This document shows, piece by piece, positions 32,112 through 39,817 of a DNA stretch of 64,000 nucleotides. Position 1 is the stretch's first letter. Every line of letters begins with the position of its first letter. The position numbers and the translations under genes were made by a program. The notes below the pieces were generated by a model that was not told where the DNA came from, made no database searches, and saw only the letters and a program-made list of their open reading frames with translations. This DNA is from Oscillospiraceae bacterium (GTDB lineage Bacteria; Bacillota; Clostridia; Oscillospirales; Oscillospiraceae): NCBI GenBank assembly GCA_902778275.1, contig CACYXE010000007.1:1-64000 (forward strand), written 5' to 3'.

Positions 32112-32779
32112 TGGACGCGGTTTTGAACATGCTCCGGGAAAAGAACCCCGGACTCAAACTCTACAGTGTGCTGGACCCGGAATTTGCCCGTTACGGTCGC
32201 GTGCTGCAGGCGGACACGGCAGAGCTGGCGGCCGCGCTGACGGCTGCGGAGATCCCCGCGGAGGGCAATTGCTACAGGGCTTCCGTGCCGGAGCTGGAGG
32301 CGGTGACGCTGATGGACATGCTGCGCCGGGTATCCTTCGGCCAGATGCCGATCCAGGCAGGGTACTGCAACGGCAACGGCTTCAAGCTCAACGCTATGGA
32401 ATACCATAAATGCAGCGAGGTCAATTTCAGCACTACCGGCCTGGTTCTGCTGCTGGCTCTGCCGGAGCAGCTGGATGACGGGAAGCTGAACAGCGCTGAC
32501 GTGGTGGGCTTCTATCTGCCGGCGGGGGTGCTGGTGGAGATCTTCCCCCTGGTGCTGCACTTTGCCCCCTGCCGGATCACCCAAGAGGGCTTTCGCTGCC
32601 TGGTGGTCCTGGAAAAGGGGACCAACGAGGCGCTGGACTCCGTGGACACCACAGCGCCCGGCGAGGAAAAGCTGCTGTGGATGCGCAACAAGTGGATGAC
32701 CTGCCACCCGGACTCCCCCCAGAGGGAGAAGGGCGCCTTTGTGGGCATCTGCGGCGAGAATCTGGCCCTGCAGATCTGA
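32111..32779 (+). CDS. DUF4867-like protein, candidate sugar isomerase or mutarotase
   Basis: A 222-residue beta-rich protein. From memory it resembles DUF4867. His, Glu and Asp residues that could bind metal lie in MEYHKCSEVNF and GVLVEIFPLVLHFAPC, a cupin-like arrangement. The ATG at 32111 overlaps the ROK stop (TGATG) behind GGAGG. The last place in a sugar catabolic operon and the cupin-like pattern fit an isomerase, epimerase or mutarotase for the pathway sugar. Function is not established. A strong terminator follows. Confidence 0.65.
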   Translation: MDAVLNMLREKNPGLKLYSVLDPEFARYGRVLQADTAELAAALTAAEIPAEGNCYRASVPELEAVTLMDMLRRVSFGQMPIQAGYCNGNGFKLNAMEYHKCSEVNFSTTGLVLLLALPEQLDDGKLNSADVVGFYLPAGVLVEIFPLVLHFAPCRITQEGFRCLVVLEKGTNEALDSVDTTAPGEEKLLWMRNKWMTCHPDSPQREKGAFVGICGENLALQI

Positions 32780-32814
32780 ACAGGCCGGCAGAATTTGTTG
32801 CGCCGCGCAGACCA

Positions 32815-32842
32815 AAACGCCGCCGATGCTTCGGCGGCGTTT
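32815..32842 (+). terminator. Terminator of the sugar catabolic operon
   Basis: A 12-bp stem (32815-32826 with 32831-32842) with TGCT loop. The right arm ends in TTT. Confidence 0.8.
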
Positions 32843-32899
32843 CTATAAAAGGTTAAAGCGCCCTCAGATCCCGGGGACGCTTTTCGTTTTGCGGGGCGG

Positions 32900-32928
32900 A
32901 TGACAGACGCAGGCGTCCGTGTTATAAT
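32900..32928 (+). promoter_or_regulatory. Promoter of the YczE-like gene
   Basis: ATGACA (32900-32905), 17-bp spacer, TATAAT (32923-32928). Confidence 0.7.
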
Positions 32929-32952
32929 GGGTCCCGCCTGCGGAAGCTCGAA

Positions 32953-33022
32953 AAAACCGGCGCGGAGCACAAAGCGATCAAGCGCGGCTTCCTGACCCAT
33001 GCGCGCGATGACCATGCCGGTT
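32953..33022 (+). ncRNA. Structured 5' leader of unknown class
   Basis: AAAACCGGC (32953-32961) pairs with GCCGGTTTT (33014-33022), closing a 52-base interior that has a second possible pairing of GCGCG with CGCGC. The transcript from the promoter upstream would carry this about 20 bases from its 5' end, and the gene starts 42 bases after it. It could be a riboswitch or protein-binding leader. I do not recognise a known class. Confidence 0.4.
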
Positions 33023-33063
33023 TTCTCAATGAGGGCCCGGAAAGGAGATTTCCACACAAGGTT

Positions 33064-33711
33064 ATGAAGAAAGTATTCCTGCAATGGGGGCAGATCGTCG
33101 CCGGTCTGGCGGTCGCCGCCTTCGGCATCCACCTGACCATCTTTGCCAACATCGGCCTCGCCCCCTGGGACTGCCTGAGCATGGGCATCTCCTACCACAC
33201 GCCGATGAATTATGGCGTGTCCGCGATGACGGTTTCGATCCTCGTGCTGTTGATCGACCTGCTGATGAAAGAGCGTATCGGGTACGGCACCATCATCGAC
33301 GCGCTGCTCAGCGGCAATCTGATCCAGGCCTATAACGACCTCAATCCCTTCCCGAAAAACGAAAACCTGTGGCTGGGGATCGTCATCATGCTGATCGGTT
33401 TTGTGTTTATGGCGGTCGGAATCTGGATCTATATGAGCGCCGGACAGTGCTGCGGCCCCAGGGACGCGCTTCTGGTGGGCCTGGGCAAGCGCATGCCAAG
33501 GGTCCCCATCGGGATCGTGGAGATCCTGCTGTGGGGCGTGGTGGTCGCGGCGGGCTGGCTGCTGGGCGGACCGGTGGGCGTCGGGACCCTCATCAGCATC
33601 TTCGGCGCGGGACTTATCATGCAGGCGGTCTATTCGGTGATCCGTTTTGAACCGCGAAGCATTCAAAACCGGGACGTCGCCGCCGTGACAAAAGAACTGC
33701 TCAACAAATAG
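33064..33711 (+). CDS. YczE/YyaS-like integral membrane protein
   Basis: A 215-residue protein with five or six membrane helices. The start (LAVAAFGIHLTIFANIGLAPWDCLS) and CCGPRDALLVGLGKRM are characteristic of the YczE/YyaS/YitT-type family, whose transport role is uncertain. It has its own promoter and long leader. AAGGAG is 17 bases upstream of the ATG, with a closer AAGG two bases before it, so translation initiation may be weak or controlled. Confidence 0.8.
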   Translation: MKKVFLQWGQIVAGLAVAAFGIHLTIFANIGLAPWDCLSMGISYHTPMNYGVSAMTVSILVLLIDLLMKERIGYGTIIDALLSGNLIQAYNDLNPFPKNENLWLGIVIMLIGFVFMAVGIWIYMSAGQCCGPRDALLVGLGKRMPRVPIGIVEILLWGVVVAAGWLLGGPVGVGTLISIFGAGLIMQAVYSVIRFEPRSIQNRDVAAVTKELLNK

Positions 33712-33728
33712 AAAAGCGGAATATAAAA

Positions 33729-33768
33729 CAAGCCCCGGTCGGCACAGGAAAGTGCCGATCGGGGCTTG
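33729..33768. terminator. Bidirectional terminator
   Basis: A 17-bp stem (33729-33745 with 33752-33768, one G-T pair) between the YczE-like gene and the convergent glmM gene. T-rich sequence follows on both strands. Confidence 0.88.
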
Positions 33769-33786
33769 CCGCTTTTCGCTTGCAAA

Positions 33787-35136
33787 TCAGCCTGCGATGT
33801 GGCCTTTGGCGCGGATCACGTCAATGACGGAGTCCACGTACTTCTCGCAGATCTCATCGCTGCCGGCTTCCACCATGACGCGGATCACCGGCTCGGTGCC
33901 GCTCTCGCGGACCAGAATACGGCCCTCGCTGCCCAGCTCTTCCGCGACCTTCTTCACGGCCGCCTGGACGTCGGGATCGTTCTGCGCGTCGGGCTTGCTC
34001 TTGACGCGGACGTTTTTCAGCACCTGGGGATAGAACACCACAGGGGCCGCCAGCTCGCTCATGGGCTTTTTCTTGGCCAGCATGACTTCCATCAGCTTCA
34101 GGCTGGTGAGGATGCCGTCGCCGGTGGTCTCGTACTTGAGGAAGATGGTGTGGCCGCTCTGCTCGCCGCCGATGCGGTTGCCGGTCTGGACCATGTTCTC
34201 ATAGACGTACTTGTCGCCCACGGCGGTCTTTTCATACTCGATGCCCACCTTGTCCAGGGCCTTGTACAGACCGAAGTTGGACATGACGGTGGTGACCACC
34301 TTGTTGTTGAGCAGCTTGCCCCGCTCCTTCATGTACAGGCCGTAGATGTACAGCACATGGTCGCCGGTGACTACGTTGCCCTTCTCGTCCACGCAGAGAC
34401 AGCGGTCCGCGTCGCCGTCATAGGCAAAGCCGATGTCCAGGCCGTTGTCGACCACGAACTTCTGCAGATGCTCGATGTGGGTGCTGCCGCAGTCGGTGTT
34501 GATGTTGTAGCCGTCGGGGTGGTCGTTCATCACGTAGGTCTTGGCGCCCAGAGCCTCGAATACGCCGTTGGCGATCTGCCAGGCGGCGCCGTTGGCCACG
34601 TCCAGGCCCACCTTCAAGCCCTTGAAGCTGTACTTGGACAGGGAGATCAGGAAGCCGATATAGCGGTTGCGGCCGGCGACGTAGTCCACGGTGCGGCCGA
34701 TAGCGTCCCGCTCGGAAACGGGGATCTCCAGCTTGCCGTCGATGTAGTCTTCCACCTTGAGGATGGTCTCCTCGTCCATCTTTTCCCCATTGCCGTTCAA
34801 GAGCTTGATGCCGTTGTCATAGTAGGGGTTGTGGGAGGCGGAGATCATGATGCCGCAGTCAAAGTCGTCCACACGGGTGATGTAGGCGACGGAGGGCGTG
34901 GTGGTAACGTGCATGATGTAGGCGTCGGCGCCGCTGGCCATCAGGCCCGTGCACAGGGCGTACTCAAACATGTAGCTGGAACGGCGGGTGTCCTTGCCGA
35001 TGACGACCTTCGCCTTCTTGCCGACCCGGGCGCCGTAATACCAGCCCAGGAAGCGGCCGATCTTGATGGCGTGCTCAAAGGTCAGATCCTTGTTGGCTTC
35101 GCCGCGGAAGCCGTCAGTACCGAAATATTTGCCCAT
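33787..35136 (-). CDS. glmM: Phosphoglucosamine mutase
   Basis: A 449-residue alpha-D-phosphohexomutase. FGTDGFRG at the start, the phosphoserine loop GIMISASHNPYYDNG (about 91-105), the metal loop FAYDGDADRCL (about 238) and the C-terminal phosphate-binding RESGTEPVIRVMVE (about 412) identify GlmM. It converts glucosamine 6-phosphate to glucosamine 1-phosphate for UDP-GlcNAc and cell wall synthesis. It begins one base after nagB and lies under the same ribozyme-bearing leader. A catabolic nagB would not normally be paired with glmM in this way. Confidence 0.93.
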   Translation of the reverse strand: MGKYFGTDGFRGEANKDLTFEHAIKIGRFLGWYYGARVGKKAKVVIGKDTRRSSYMFEYALCTGLMASGADAYIMHVTTTPSVAYITRVDDFDCGIMISASHNPYYDNGIKLLNGNGEKMDEETILKVEDYIDGKLEIPVSERDAIGRTVDYVAGRNRYIGFLISLSKYSFKGLKVGLDVANGAAWQIANGVFEALGAKTYVMNDHPDGYNINTDCGSTHIEHLQKFVVDNGLDIGFAYDGDADRCLCVDEKGNVVTGDHVLYIYGLYMKERGKLLNNKVVTTVMSNFGLYKALDKVGIEYEKTAVGDKYVYENMVQTGNRIGGEQSGHTIFLKYETTGDGILTSLKLMEVMLAKKKPMSELAAPVVFYPQVLKNVRVKSKPDAQNDPDVQAAVKKVAEELGSEGRILVRESGTEPVIRVMVEAGSDEICEKYVDSVIDVIRAKGHIAG

Positions 35137-35137
35137 C

Positions 35138-35929
35138 TTACAGTCTCTCTTTCTTCTCGATATCCAGGAAATACTTGTAGGTGTCCACAGTCAGCTCGCC
35201 GCAGGCGTCCTCGTCGCAGGCGATGATGGCGCCGTTGTGCATCTGCAGCGCGGAGCAGGTCCACTTCTGGCTGACGCCGCCTTCCACTGTGGCGGCCAGG
35301 GCGCGGGCCTTGTTGTGGCCGTTGATGAGGATCAGGACCTCCTTGGAATCGGTGACCGTGCCGACGCCCACGGAGAGCGCCTGAGAGGGCACCTTCTCGG
35401 GATCGTTGCCGAAGAAGCGGGAGTTGACGATGCGGGTGTCCGTGGTCAGGTTCCGCACGCCGGTACGGGAGGCGAGGGAGGTATAGGGCTCGTTGAAGGC
35501 AATGTGGCCGTCCACGCCGATGCCGCCCATGAACAGGTCGATGCCGCCGTAGGAGGCGATCTTCTCCTCATAGCGGGCACACTCGCCTTCGGGATCATCG
35601 GTCATGCCGTTGAGGATGTTGATGTTCTCCGGCTTCATGTCCACCAAATGATCGAAGAAGTTGTCATGCATGAAGTACCAGTAGCTCTGATCATGCTCAT
35701 GGGGCAGGCCCAGGTACTCGTCCATATTGAAGGTGACCACGTTGGCGAAGGAAAGCTCACCGGCCTGGTTCATCCGGGCCAGCTCCTTATAGACGCCGAT
35801 GGGGGAGGAGCCGGTGGGAAGGCCAAGCACGAAGGGGCGCGCCTCCTTGTGGGCCTTGATCTTTGCTGCGATGTAACGGGCCGCCCAAAGACTCATCTTC
35901 TCATAGTTTTCTTGAATAACGACTCTCAT
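35138..35929 (-). CDS. nagB: Glucosamine-6-phosphate deaminase/isomerase, possibly used for synthesis
   Basis: A 263-residue Nag[14 protein letters not shown] (about 33), the catalytic Asp of FNMDEYLGL (about 72) and [14 protein letters not shown] (about 135), including the ring-opening His. NagB interconverts glucosamine 6-phosphate with fructose 6-phosphate plus ammonia and is usually catabolic. Here it is immediately upstream of glmM, without nagA or a GlcNAc transporter, and behind a glmS ribozyme that is cut by glucosamine 6-phosphate. This arrangement fits ammonia-dependent synthesis of glucosamine 6-phosphate with product feedback. Confidence 0.93.
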   Translation of the reverse strand: MRVVIQENYEKMSLWAARYIAAKIKAHKEARPFVLGLPTGSSPIGVYKELARMNQAGELSFANVVTFNMDEYLGLPHEHDQSYWYFMHDNFFDHLVDMKPENINILNGMTDDPEGECARYEEKIASYGGIDLFMGGIGVDGHIAFNEPYTSLASRTGVRNLTTDTRIVNSRFFGNDPEKVPSQALSVGVGTVTDSKEVLILINGHNKARALAATVEGGVSQKWTCSALQMHNGAIIACDEDACGELTVDTYKYFLDIEKKERL

Positions 35930-36035
35930 AAAAATACTCCTGTCAGTGATCAGAATTGAACTCCCGGACCGACCGGCGGTGCGCGGCTGCGGCCATCCGC
36001 CAATGGATCAGGCTTGTTGTGTCCGGGAAATGCGC

Positions 36036-36168
36036 GGCGGGAGAACCTCTGTTACAGTTTTGATTCTGCTTTTTGCTTTCTCCCTTTCGACCCGCGCCGG
36101 CCGTGGCAGCATCCGCCGAGTCTTTCGATAACTGCCATCCCTCGTCACCCTGTTACGGGCCTGGCGCT
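36036..36168 (-). ncRNA. glmS-class self-cleaving ribozyme upstream of nagB
   Basis: The minus strand contains the conserved core of glmS ribozymes in order: AGCGCCAG (from 36168), TGACGAGG (36047-36040), GTTATCGA, TCGGCGGATGC, and a downstream stem GGGAGAA with TTCTCCC (36078-36084 and 36039-36045). GGCAG pairs with CTGCC around the core. Cleavage should fall between the A at 36168 and the G at 36167. The ribozyme is activated by glucosamine 6-phosphate, and cutting lowers expression of the downstream message. About 106 bases separate its end from nagB. The whole stretch 35930-36292 is this leader and promoter, and no protein gene is supported in it. Confidence 0.93.
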
Positions 36169-36246
36169 AAAACAGTCTCCGCTTGTACCTCCCAGCGGGG
36201 AGACCATCCTTTATCTTGGGGTATGTATACGCCCAACCAACTATAT

Positions 36247-36275
36247 ATTATATCAAAAAGATCTGCGGCTTTAAA
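36247..36275 (-). promoter_or_regulatory. Promoter of the ribozyme-nagB-glmM transcript
   Basis: Minus-strand TTTAAA (36275-36270), 17-bp spacer, TATAAT (36252-36247). The start would be about 75 bases before the ribozyme cleavage site, and a GTCTCC-type hairpin lies in between (36175-36212). Confidence 0.65.
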
Positions 36276-36292
36276 GTAGGGAGTGAAAAAAA

Positions 36293-36916
36293 TTATACAA
36301 TTTCTGGAGTTTTTTCCTGCAGGTAGAGCGCAAAGACCTTTTTGCCATAGGCGGTAACCTGCCGGACGTTGGCGTTGTAGCGGGTAAAGGTCAGCTGCAG
36401 CTGCTCAGGGGAGAAGGATTTGAAATCGCGGCGCCCGGTCATTTCCTCCGCCGCGGAGAGCAGATTCAGCGCGGAGAGCAGGATGTTCGCCTCCGGATCC
36501 CGGTGGAGCCGGTACCACATCCACTGCAGGTCCTCGTCCCGGTCCGGCCGCAGGGGCCGCTCCTCGGAGAGCCCCAACCAGTCATAGGCGGGCAGGCCCC
36601 GGCTCGCGGCAAAGTTCAGCGCCCGGATGGCCACGTAGGCGAAGATCTGCCCATAGCCGGTAGAGCTGTCTTTCTTGCCCAGGGCACCCCGCAGGAGCCG
36701 CGGCGTCCTGCCGCCCCGAAGCCGCCAGCGCAGCCAGTAAAAGCGCACGGACAGATCCGCCACGGGATCCATCAGGTCGATATCGCCCATCTCCTGAGAG
36801 AGCACAGCCCGGATGCAGGCAGCGGGCACGCCCGAGCGGGCCGAGACCTGTTCGATCCGGCCGGCATAGCCGGCCAGGAGCCGCTTCACTTTCTTTTTGC
36901 TGTAGAGTTTGAGCAT
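36293..36916 (-). CDS. Lytic-transglycosylase-like hypothetical protein
   Basis: A 207-residue basic protein starting MLKLYSKKKVKRLLAG. The segments VPAACIRAVLSQEMGDIDLM and STGYGQIFAYVAIRALNFA, spaced about 65 residues apart, look like the catalytic-Glu helix and the STGxGQI motif of lysozyme or lytic transglycosylase folds. No signal peptide is visible. I chose ATG 36916, because the longer frame upstream is the antisense of the next gene. It ends a minus-strand group of three envelope or lipid genes. The fold is a suggestion. Confidence 0.55.
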   Translation of the reverse strand: MLKLYSKKKVKRLLAGYAGRIEQVSARSGVPAACIRAVLSQEMGDIDLMDPVADLSVRFYWLRWRLRGGRTPRLLRGALGKKDSSTGYGQIFAYVAIRALNFAASRGLPAYDWLGLSEERPLRPDRDEDLQWMWYRLHRDPEANILLSALNLLSAAEEMTGRRDFKSFSPEQLQLTFTRYNANVRQVTAYGKKVFALYLQEKTPEIV

Positions 36917-36939
36917 GGCACGCTTTTCCCTTCGTGAGC

Positions 36940-37629
36940 TTATCCGGCCCGGCCCTGCAGGCGGGGCTTCCAGTAACTTCTCCAGTAGAGCAGCAGCTCC
37001 GCCAGGACACAGACCGGCAGGGCCGCCAGAATATCCAGCGCGGAGTGCTGCTTGACAAAGCAGACAGCCGCACAGATCAGCAGGACCCAGACCAGCAGGA
37101 TACCTTTCCAGAGCTTCGAGCTGCCCCGGTACTTCCAGAAGACCGAGAGAATGCCCATGGAGTAGGCCACATGCAGGGAGGGGAAGACGCCGGTGCTGGT
37201 ATCGAAGGAATAGATGAAGGCCATCAGCCGGGTCAGCACATTGTCCCGCAGGAAGACCTCGGGCCGCAGATCCTGACGGCTGGGGTAGAGGATGTACACA
37301 GCCATGGCCACCGCCTGGGTGATGATAATGAAGGTCTGCAGCTTCTTGAAGCTCTCCACATCGTACAGGAAAAAGTACAGCAGGGAGAAGACGATCAGCA
37401 GATACCAGGAGACGTAGAAGATGACAAAGAATTCGTTGAAGGGGATCAGATCGTCCAGGGCGCAGTGGATGGGGTGGCAGCGCTCCGGCGGGATCAGATT
37501 CTCCGTCAGAAAATACAGGATGAAATAGCCGATCCACCCGCCCAGCAGCTTCATGTGAGAGAAGCGCGGCTCATTGAGCCGGGACAGGCGAAATCCGCTG
37601 TAATCAACTGTCGGTTTCTTCATGGGCAT
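36940..37629 (-). CDS. PAP2-family membrane phosphatase
   Basis: A 229-residue membrane protein with about six helices. The last two PAP2 motifs are clear: FPSLHVAYS (about 148, with the catalytic-region His) and KQHSALDILAALPV (about 192), as in inositol-phosphoceramide-synthase-like PAP2 proteins. It probably dephosphorylates a lipid phosphate or transfers a head group. It overlaps the acyltransferase gene upstream by 26 bases, so the two act in one operon and likely in one lipid pathway. Confidence 0.82.
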   Translation of the reverse strand: MPMKKPTVDYSGFRLSRLNEPRFSHMKLLGGWIGYFILYFLTENLIPPERCHPIHCALDDLIPFNEFFVIFYVSWYLLIVFSLLYFFLYDVESFKKLQTFIIITQAVAMAVYILYPSRQDLRPEVFLRDNVLTRLMAFIYSFDTSTGVFPSLHVAYSMGILSVFWKYRGSSKLWKGILLVWVLLICAAVCFVKQHSALDILAALPVCVLAELLLYWRSYWKPRLQGRAG

Positions 37630-38380
37630 AGACCTCGAGAGGATGGTTCTGGGGGTAATCCCGTTTGCGGATGTTCCGGTAAGGGATCACCGTGTGCAGG
37701 GGCAGGGACACGGCCTTCTCCGTGATCTGGCGCATCAGGTACTCCCGGATCCGCTGCCGTTCTTCCTCAATGGGCGCATCGGCGCGGAAACGGATGGGCT
37801 CGCCGAAAGTCACGGTTTTCAGCTTCGGCGCTATGTAGGTGGGGACAAAGCACAGCTCCTTGCCGCTCTTGCGGTAATAGAAACGGGCCAGGTCGATGAA
37901 CTTGTCCTCAAAATCGTAGATGACGTTGTTGCGCTTTTGGTTGTGCTCCGGGAAGATCACCACATTGGCGCCCTCCTGCAGGCGGGCGATGGATTCCCGG
38001 AAGGTGGTGATGATCCGGGTGTCCCGATAGACGGGGATGGTACGGGCGTTGTTGAACAAGCAGACCGACAGGGGCGTGATCAGATACGAGACGATCTTGA
38101 ACAGCCAGCGCACAGCCTTGGGCTTGAAGGACCAGAAGTCCTCATAGGCGTAGCCGTGGACCTCTTTCCAGTGCATCATCTGCCCGGCGCACCAGATATA
38201 ACTGAATTTGGGGAAATAGATCTCCGCCGCGATGGGGCCGTACATCTGGCAGTGATTGCCCACGAAGACCACAGGCTCCCGGGGCAGGTCCTCCGCGCCC
38301 TCCAGCTTCATCTTGGGAGAGAAGAGCCAGACCAGCCAGCGGATGAGGCGATAGATCCAAGTTGTCTTTTTATCCTGCAT
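37604..38380 (-). CDS. Lysophospholipid-acyltransferase-like (PlsC) protein with altered NHX4D
   Basis: A 258-residue PlsC-like protein. The first motif reads VGNHCQMYGPI, so the catalytic Asp of NHX4D is replaced by Gly. The third motif reads VIFPEHNQKR, not FPEG. TIPVYRD and VPTYIAPKLKTVTFGEPI resemble the remaining blocks. AAAAGGAG on the minus strand fixes ATG 38380. Some subfamilies keep activity with variant motifs, so it may be a divergent acyltransferase or have a different role. It is coupled to the PAP2 gene. Confidence 0.75.
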   Translation of the reverse strand: MQDKKTTWIYRLIRWLVWLFSPKMKLEGAEDLPREPVVFVGNHCQMYGPIAAEIYFPKFSYIWCAGQMMHWKEVHGYAYEDFWSFKPKAVRWLFKIVSYLITPLSVCLFNNARTIPVYRDTRIITTFRESIARLQEGANVVIFPEHNQKRNNVIYDFEDKFIDLARFYYRKSGKELCFVPTYIAPKLKTVTFGEPIRFRADAPIEEERQRIREYLMRQITEKAVSLPLHTVIPYRNIRKRDYPQNHPLEVYAHEETDS

Positions 38381-38579
38381 GGTTTTTTCTCCTTTTGCGA
38401 ATCGCCATTCTATCACAAAAGAAGAAAAAACAAAACCGAAAAAGGTAAATTTCTTCGCAGATTTTCAAAACTGCGCAAAAGCCGGCGATCAGAAGCATGA
38501 ACGGCAAGTTCATCCCCTGGCAGGTGGTGACCGTCTCCATCGACGGCCGGGTCCTGGACTGAACCGGTTATAAAAGGAC

Positions 38580-38609
38580 AATGCCCTGTATCGTGAGATA
38601 CAGGGCATT
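38580..38609 (-). terminator. Terminator of the redox operon
   Basis: A 13-bp stem (38580-38592 with 38597-38609) just after the 2Fe-2S reductase gene, followed on the minus strand by TTGTCCTTTT. The remaining sequence 38381-38579 holds no gene I can support. Confidence 0.8.
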
Positions 38610-38626
38610 AGTTTCCATAACTAAGT

Positions 38627-39817
38627 TTACATAATATTAACCTTGATCTTCAGATCGCTGAGTGGCCAGGTGGAGCAGGCGTGGAACCAGCCCATCTCCT
38701 TGTCCATGCGGCGGCGTCCGTCACCGATGGGGGAGACGAAGATGTCGCCGCTGAGCAGCTGGCTGCGGCAGAAGCCGCACTCGCCGTTGCGGCAGTGGGT
38801 GTCCACCTTGATGCCGGCGCGCTCCAGGGCCACGGCCACGGATTCGCTGGCGGCGGCGGGGATCACGTCCTCATGGATGCCCCGCAGCACGGTGATCTGG
38901 AAGGTCTTGGTCTCGGTGCCCTTGGGATAGCCGGGCAGGGTAGACACGTCCGCAGGGTTGTTCACCACGTCGTGGCGGAAGCGCCGCACGGGCACGCCCA
39001 TCTCGTCCAGGGCCTTCTTGACGAAGTTGAACATAGGCAGGGGACCACAGAACATGTAGGTGCAGTCGGGCGTGGAGTACTTCTCGAGGATCTCCCGGGT
39101 GATGAAGCCCTTCTCGCCGGGCCAGTCCGGCTCGTCGGACAGCACGTGCACCACCTTCACGTCGGGGCAGGCGGCCTCGATCTCGTCCAGCTCCTTTTTC
39201 AGCACGATGTCGTCGGCCTTGACGGAGCCGTAGAGGATGGTCAGCTTGCAGCCCTTCATCTTGCCGAAGGCGATCTCCTTGGCCATGGAGTGGAAGGGCG
39301 TGATGCCCGAGCCGCCGGCCAGGGCCACCAGCTCTTTGCTGTCCCGCAGGGGCTCCCAGTAGAAGAAGCCGAAGGGCAGAGAGCCTTCCAGCATGTCGCC
39401 CACCTTCACGTTCTCGAACAGATAGTCGGGCACCAGATAGGGCACGTTGCGCCGTACGGTGATCTCAAAGAAGGGCTTGTCGGTCCGCGCCTCGAAGGGG
39501 GCGGAGCTGATGGTGTAGGGGCGGGAAAGCAGGCTCTCGCCGATCTGCAGGCGGAAGTTTACGTACTGGCCGGACTGGAACACGGGGATGTGCCCGTCGA
39601 CGGACTCAAAGCGGAACACGCGGGAGCTGGGGCTTGCCTCGCGGATATCCACCACCTTGAACTGCATGGACGCCGGGTGCAGCTTGTCGGCCAGTTCCCG
39701 GATGGGGTCTCTGGGATCGGGGACGGTGGAGCCCTTGGCGAAGTTTTCCTCTCTCAGTTTGGTGACGCGGGAGGCTCCGCCGACGTCTTTCAGAAAGCCT
39801 TTTACCTTGATGCTCAT
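38627..39817 (-). CDS. Ferredoxin-NAD(P)H-reductase-like protein with C-terminal 2Fe-2S domain
   Basis: A 396-residue three-domain electron carrier. A unique N-terminal about 50 residues are followed by an FAD domain with SRPYTISSAP (about 98), a nucleotide domain with AGGSGITPF (about 167) and YMFCGPLPMF (about 250), and a plant-type ferredoxin domain with CRNGECGFCRS (about 342) and a fourth Cys in HACSTWP. It should pass electrons from NAD(P)H through FAD to the 2Fe-2S cluster, presumably to the two flavoenzymes encoded just upstream. It overlaps the next gene upstream by four bases. Confidence 0.9.
   Translation of the reverse strand: MSIKVKGFLKDVGGASRVTKLREENFAKGSTVPDPRDPIRELADKLHPASMQFKVVDIREASPSSRVFRFESVDGHIPVFQSGQYVNFRLQIGESLLSRPYTISSAPFEARTDKPFFEITVRRNVPYLVPDYLFENVKVGDMLEGSLPFGFFYWEPLRDSKELVALAGGSGITPFHSMAKEIAFGKMKGCKLTILYGSVKADDIVLKKELDEIEAACPDVKVVHVLSDEPDWPGEKGFITREILEKYSTPDCTYMFCGPLPMFNFVKKALDEMGVPVRRFRHDVVNNPADVSTLPGYPKGTETKTFQITVLRGIHEDVIPAAASESVAVALERAGIKVDTHCRNGECGFCRSQLLSGDIFVSPIGDGRRRMDKEMGWFHACSTWPLSDLKIKVNIM

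Noticed and set aside
36014..36279. Small plus-strand open frames between nagB and the next gene
   Set aside because: They lie on the strand opposite the glmS ribozyme and have no coding features.
38498..38563. 21-codon open frame starting MNGKFIPWQVV
   Set aside because: There is no good ribosome binding site, it is too short to judge, and it ends before a terminator serving the opposite strand. It could be a gene fragment, but the evidence is too thin.
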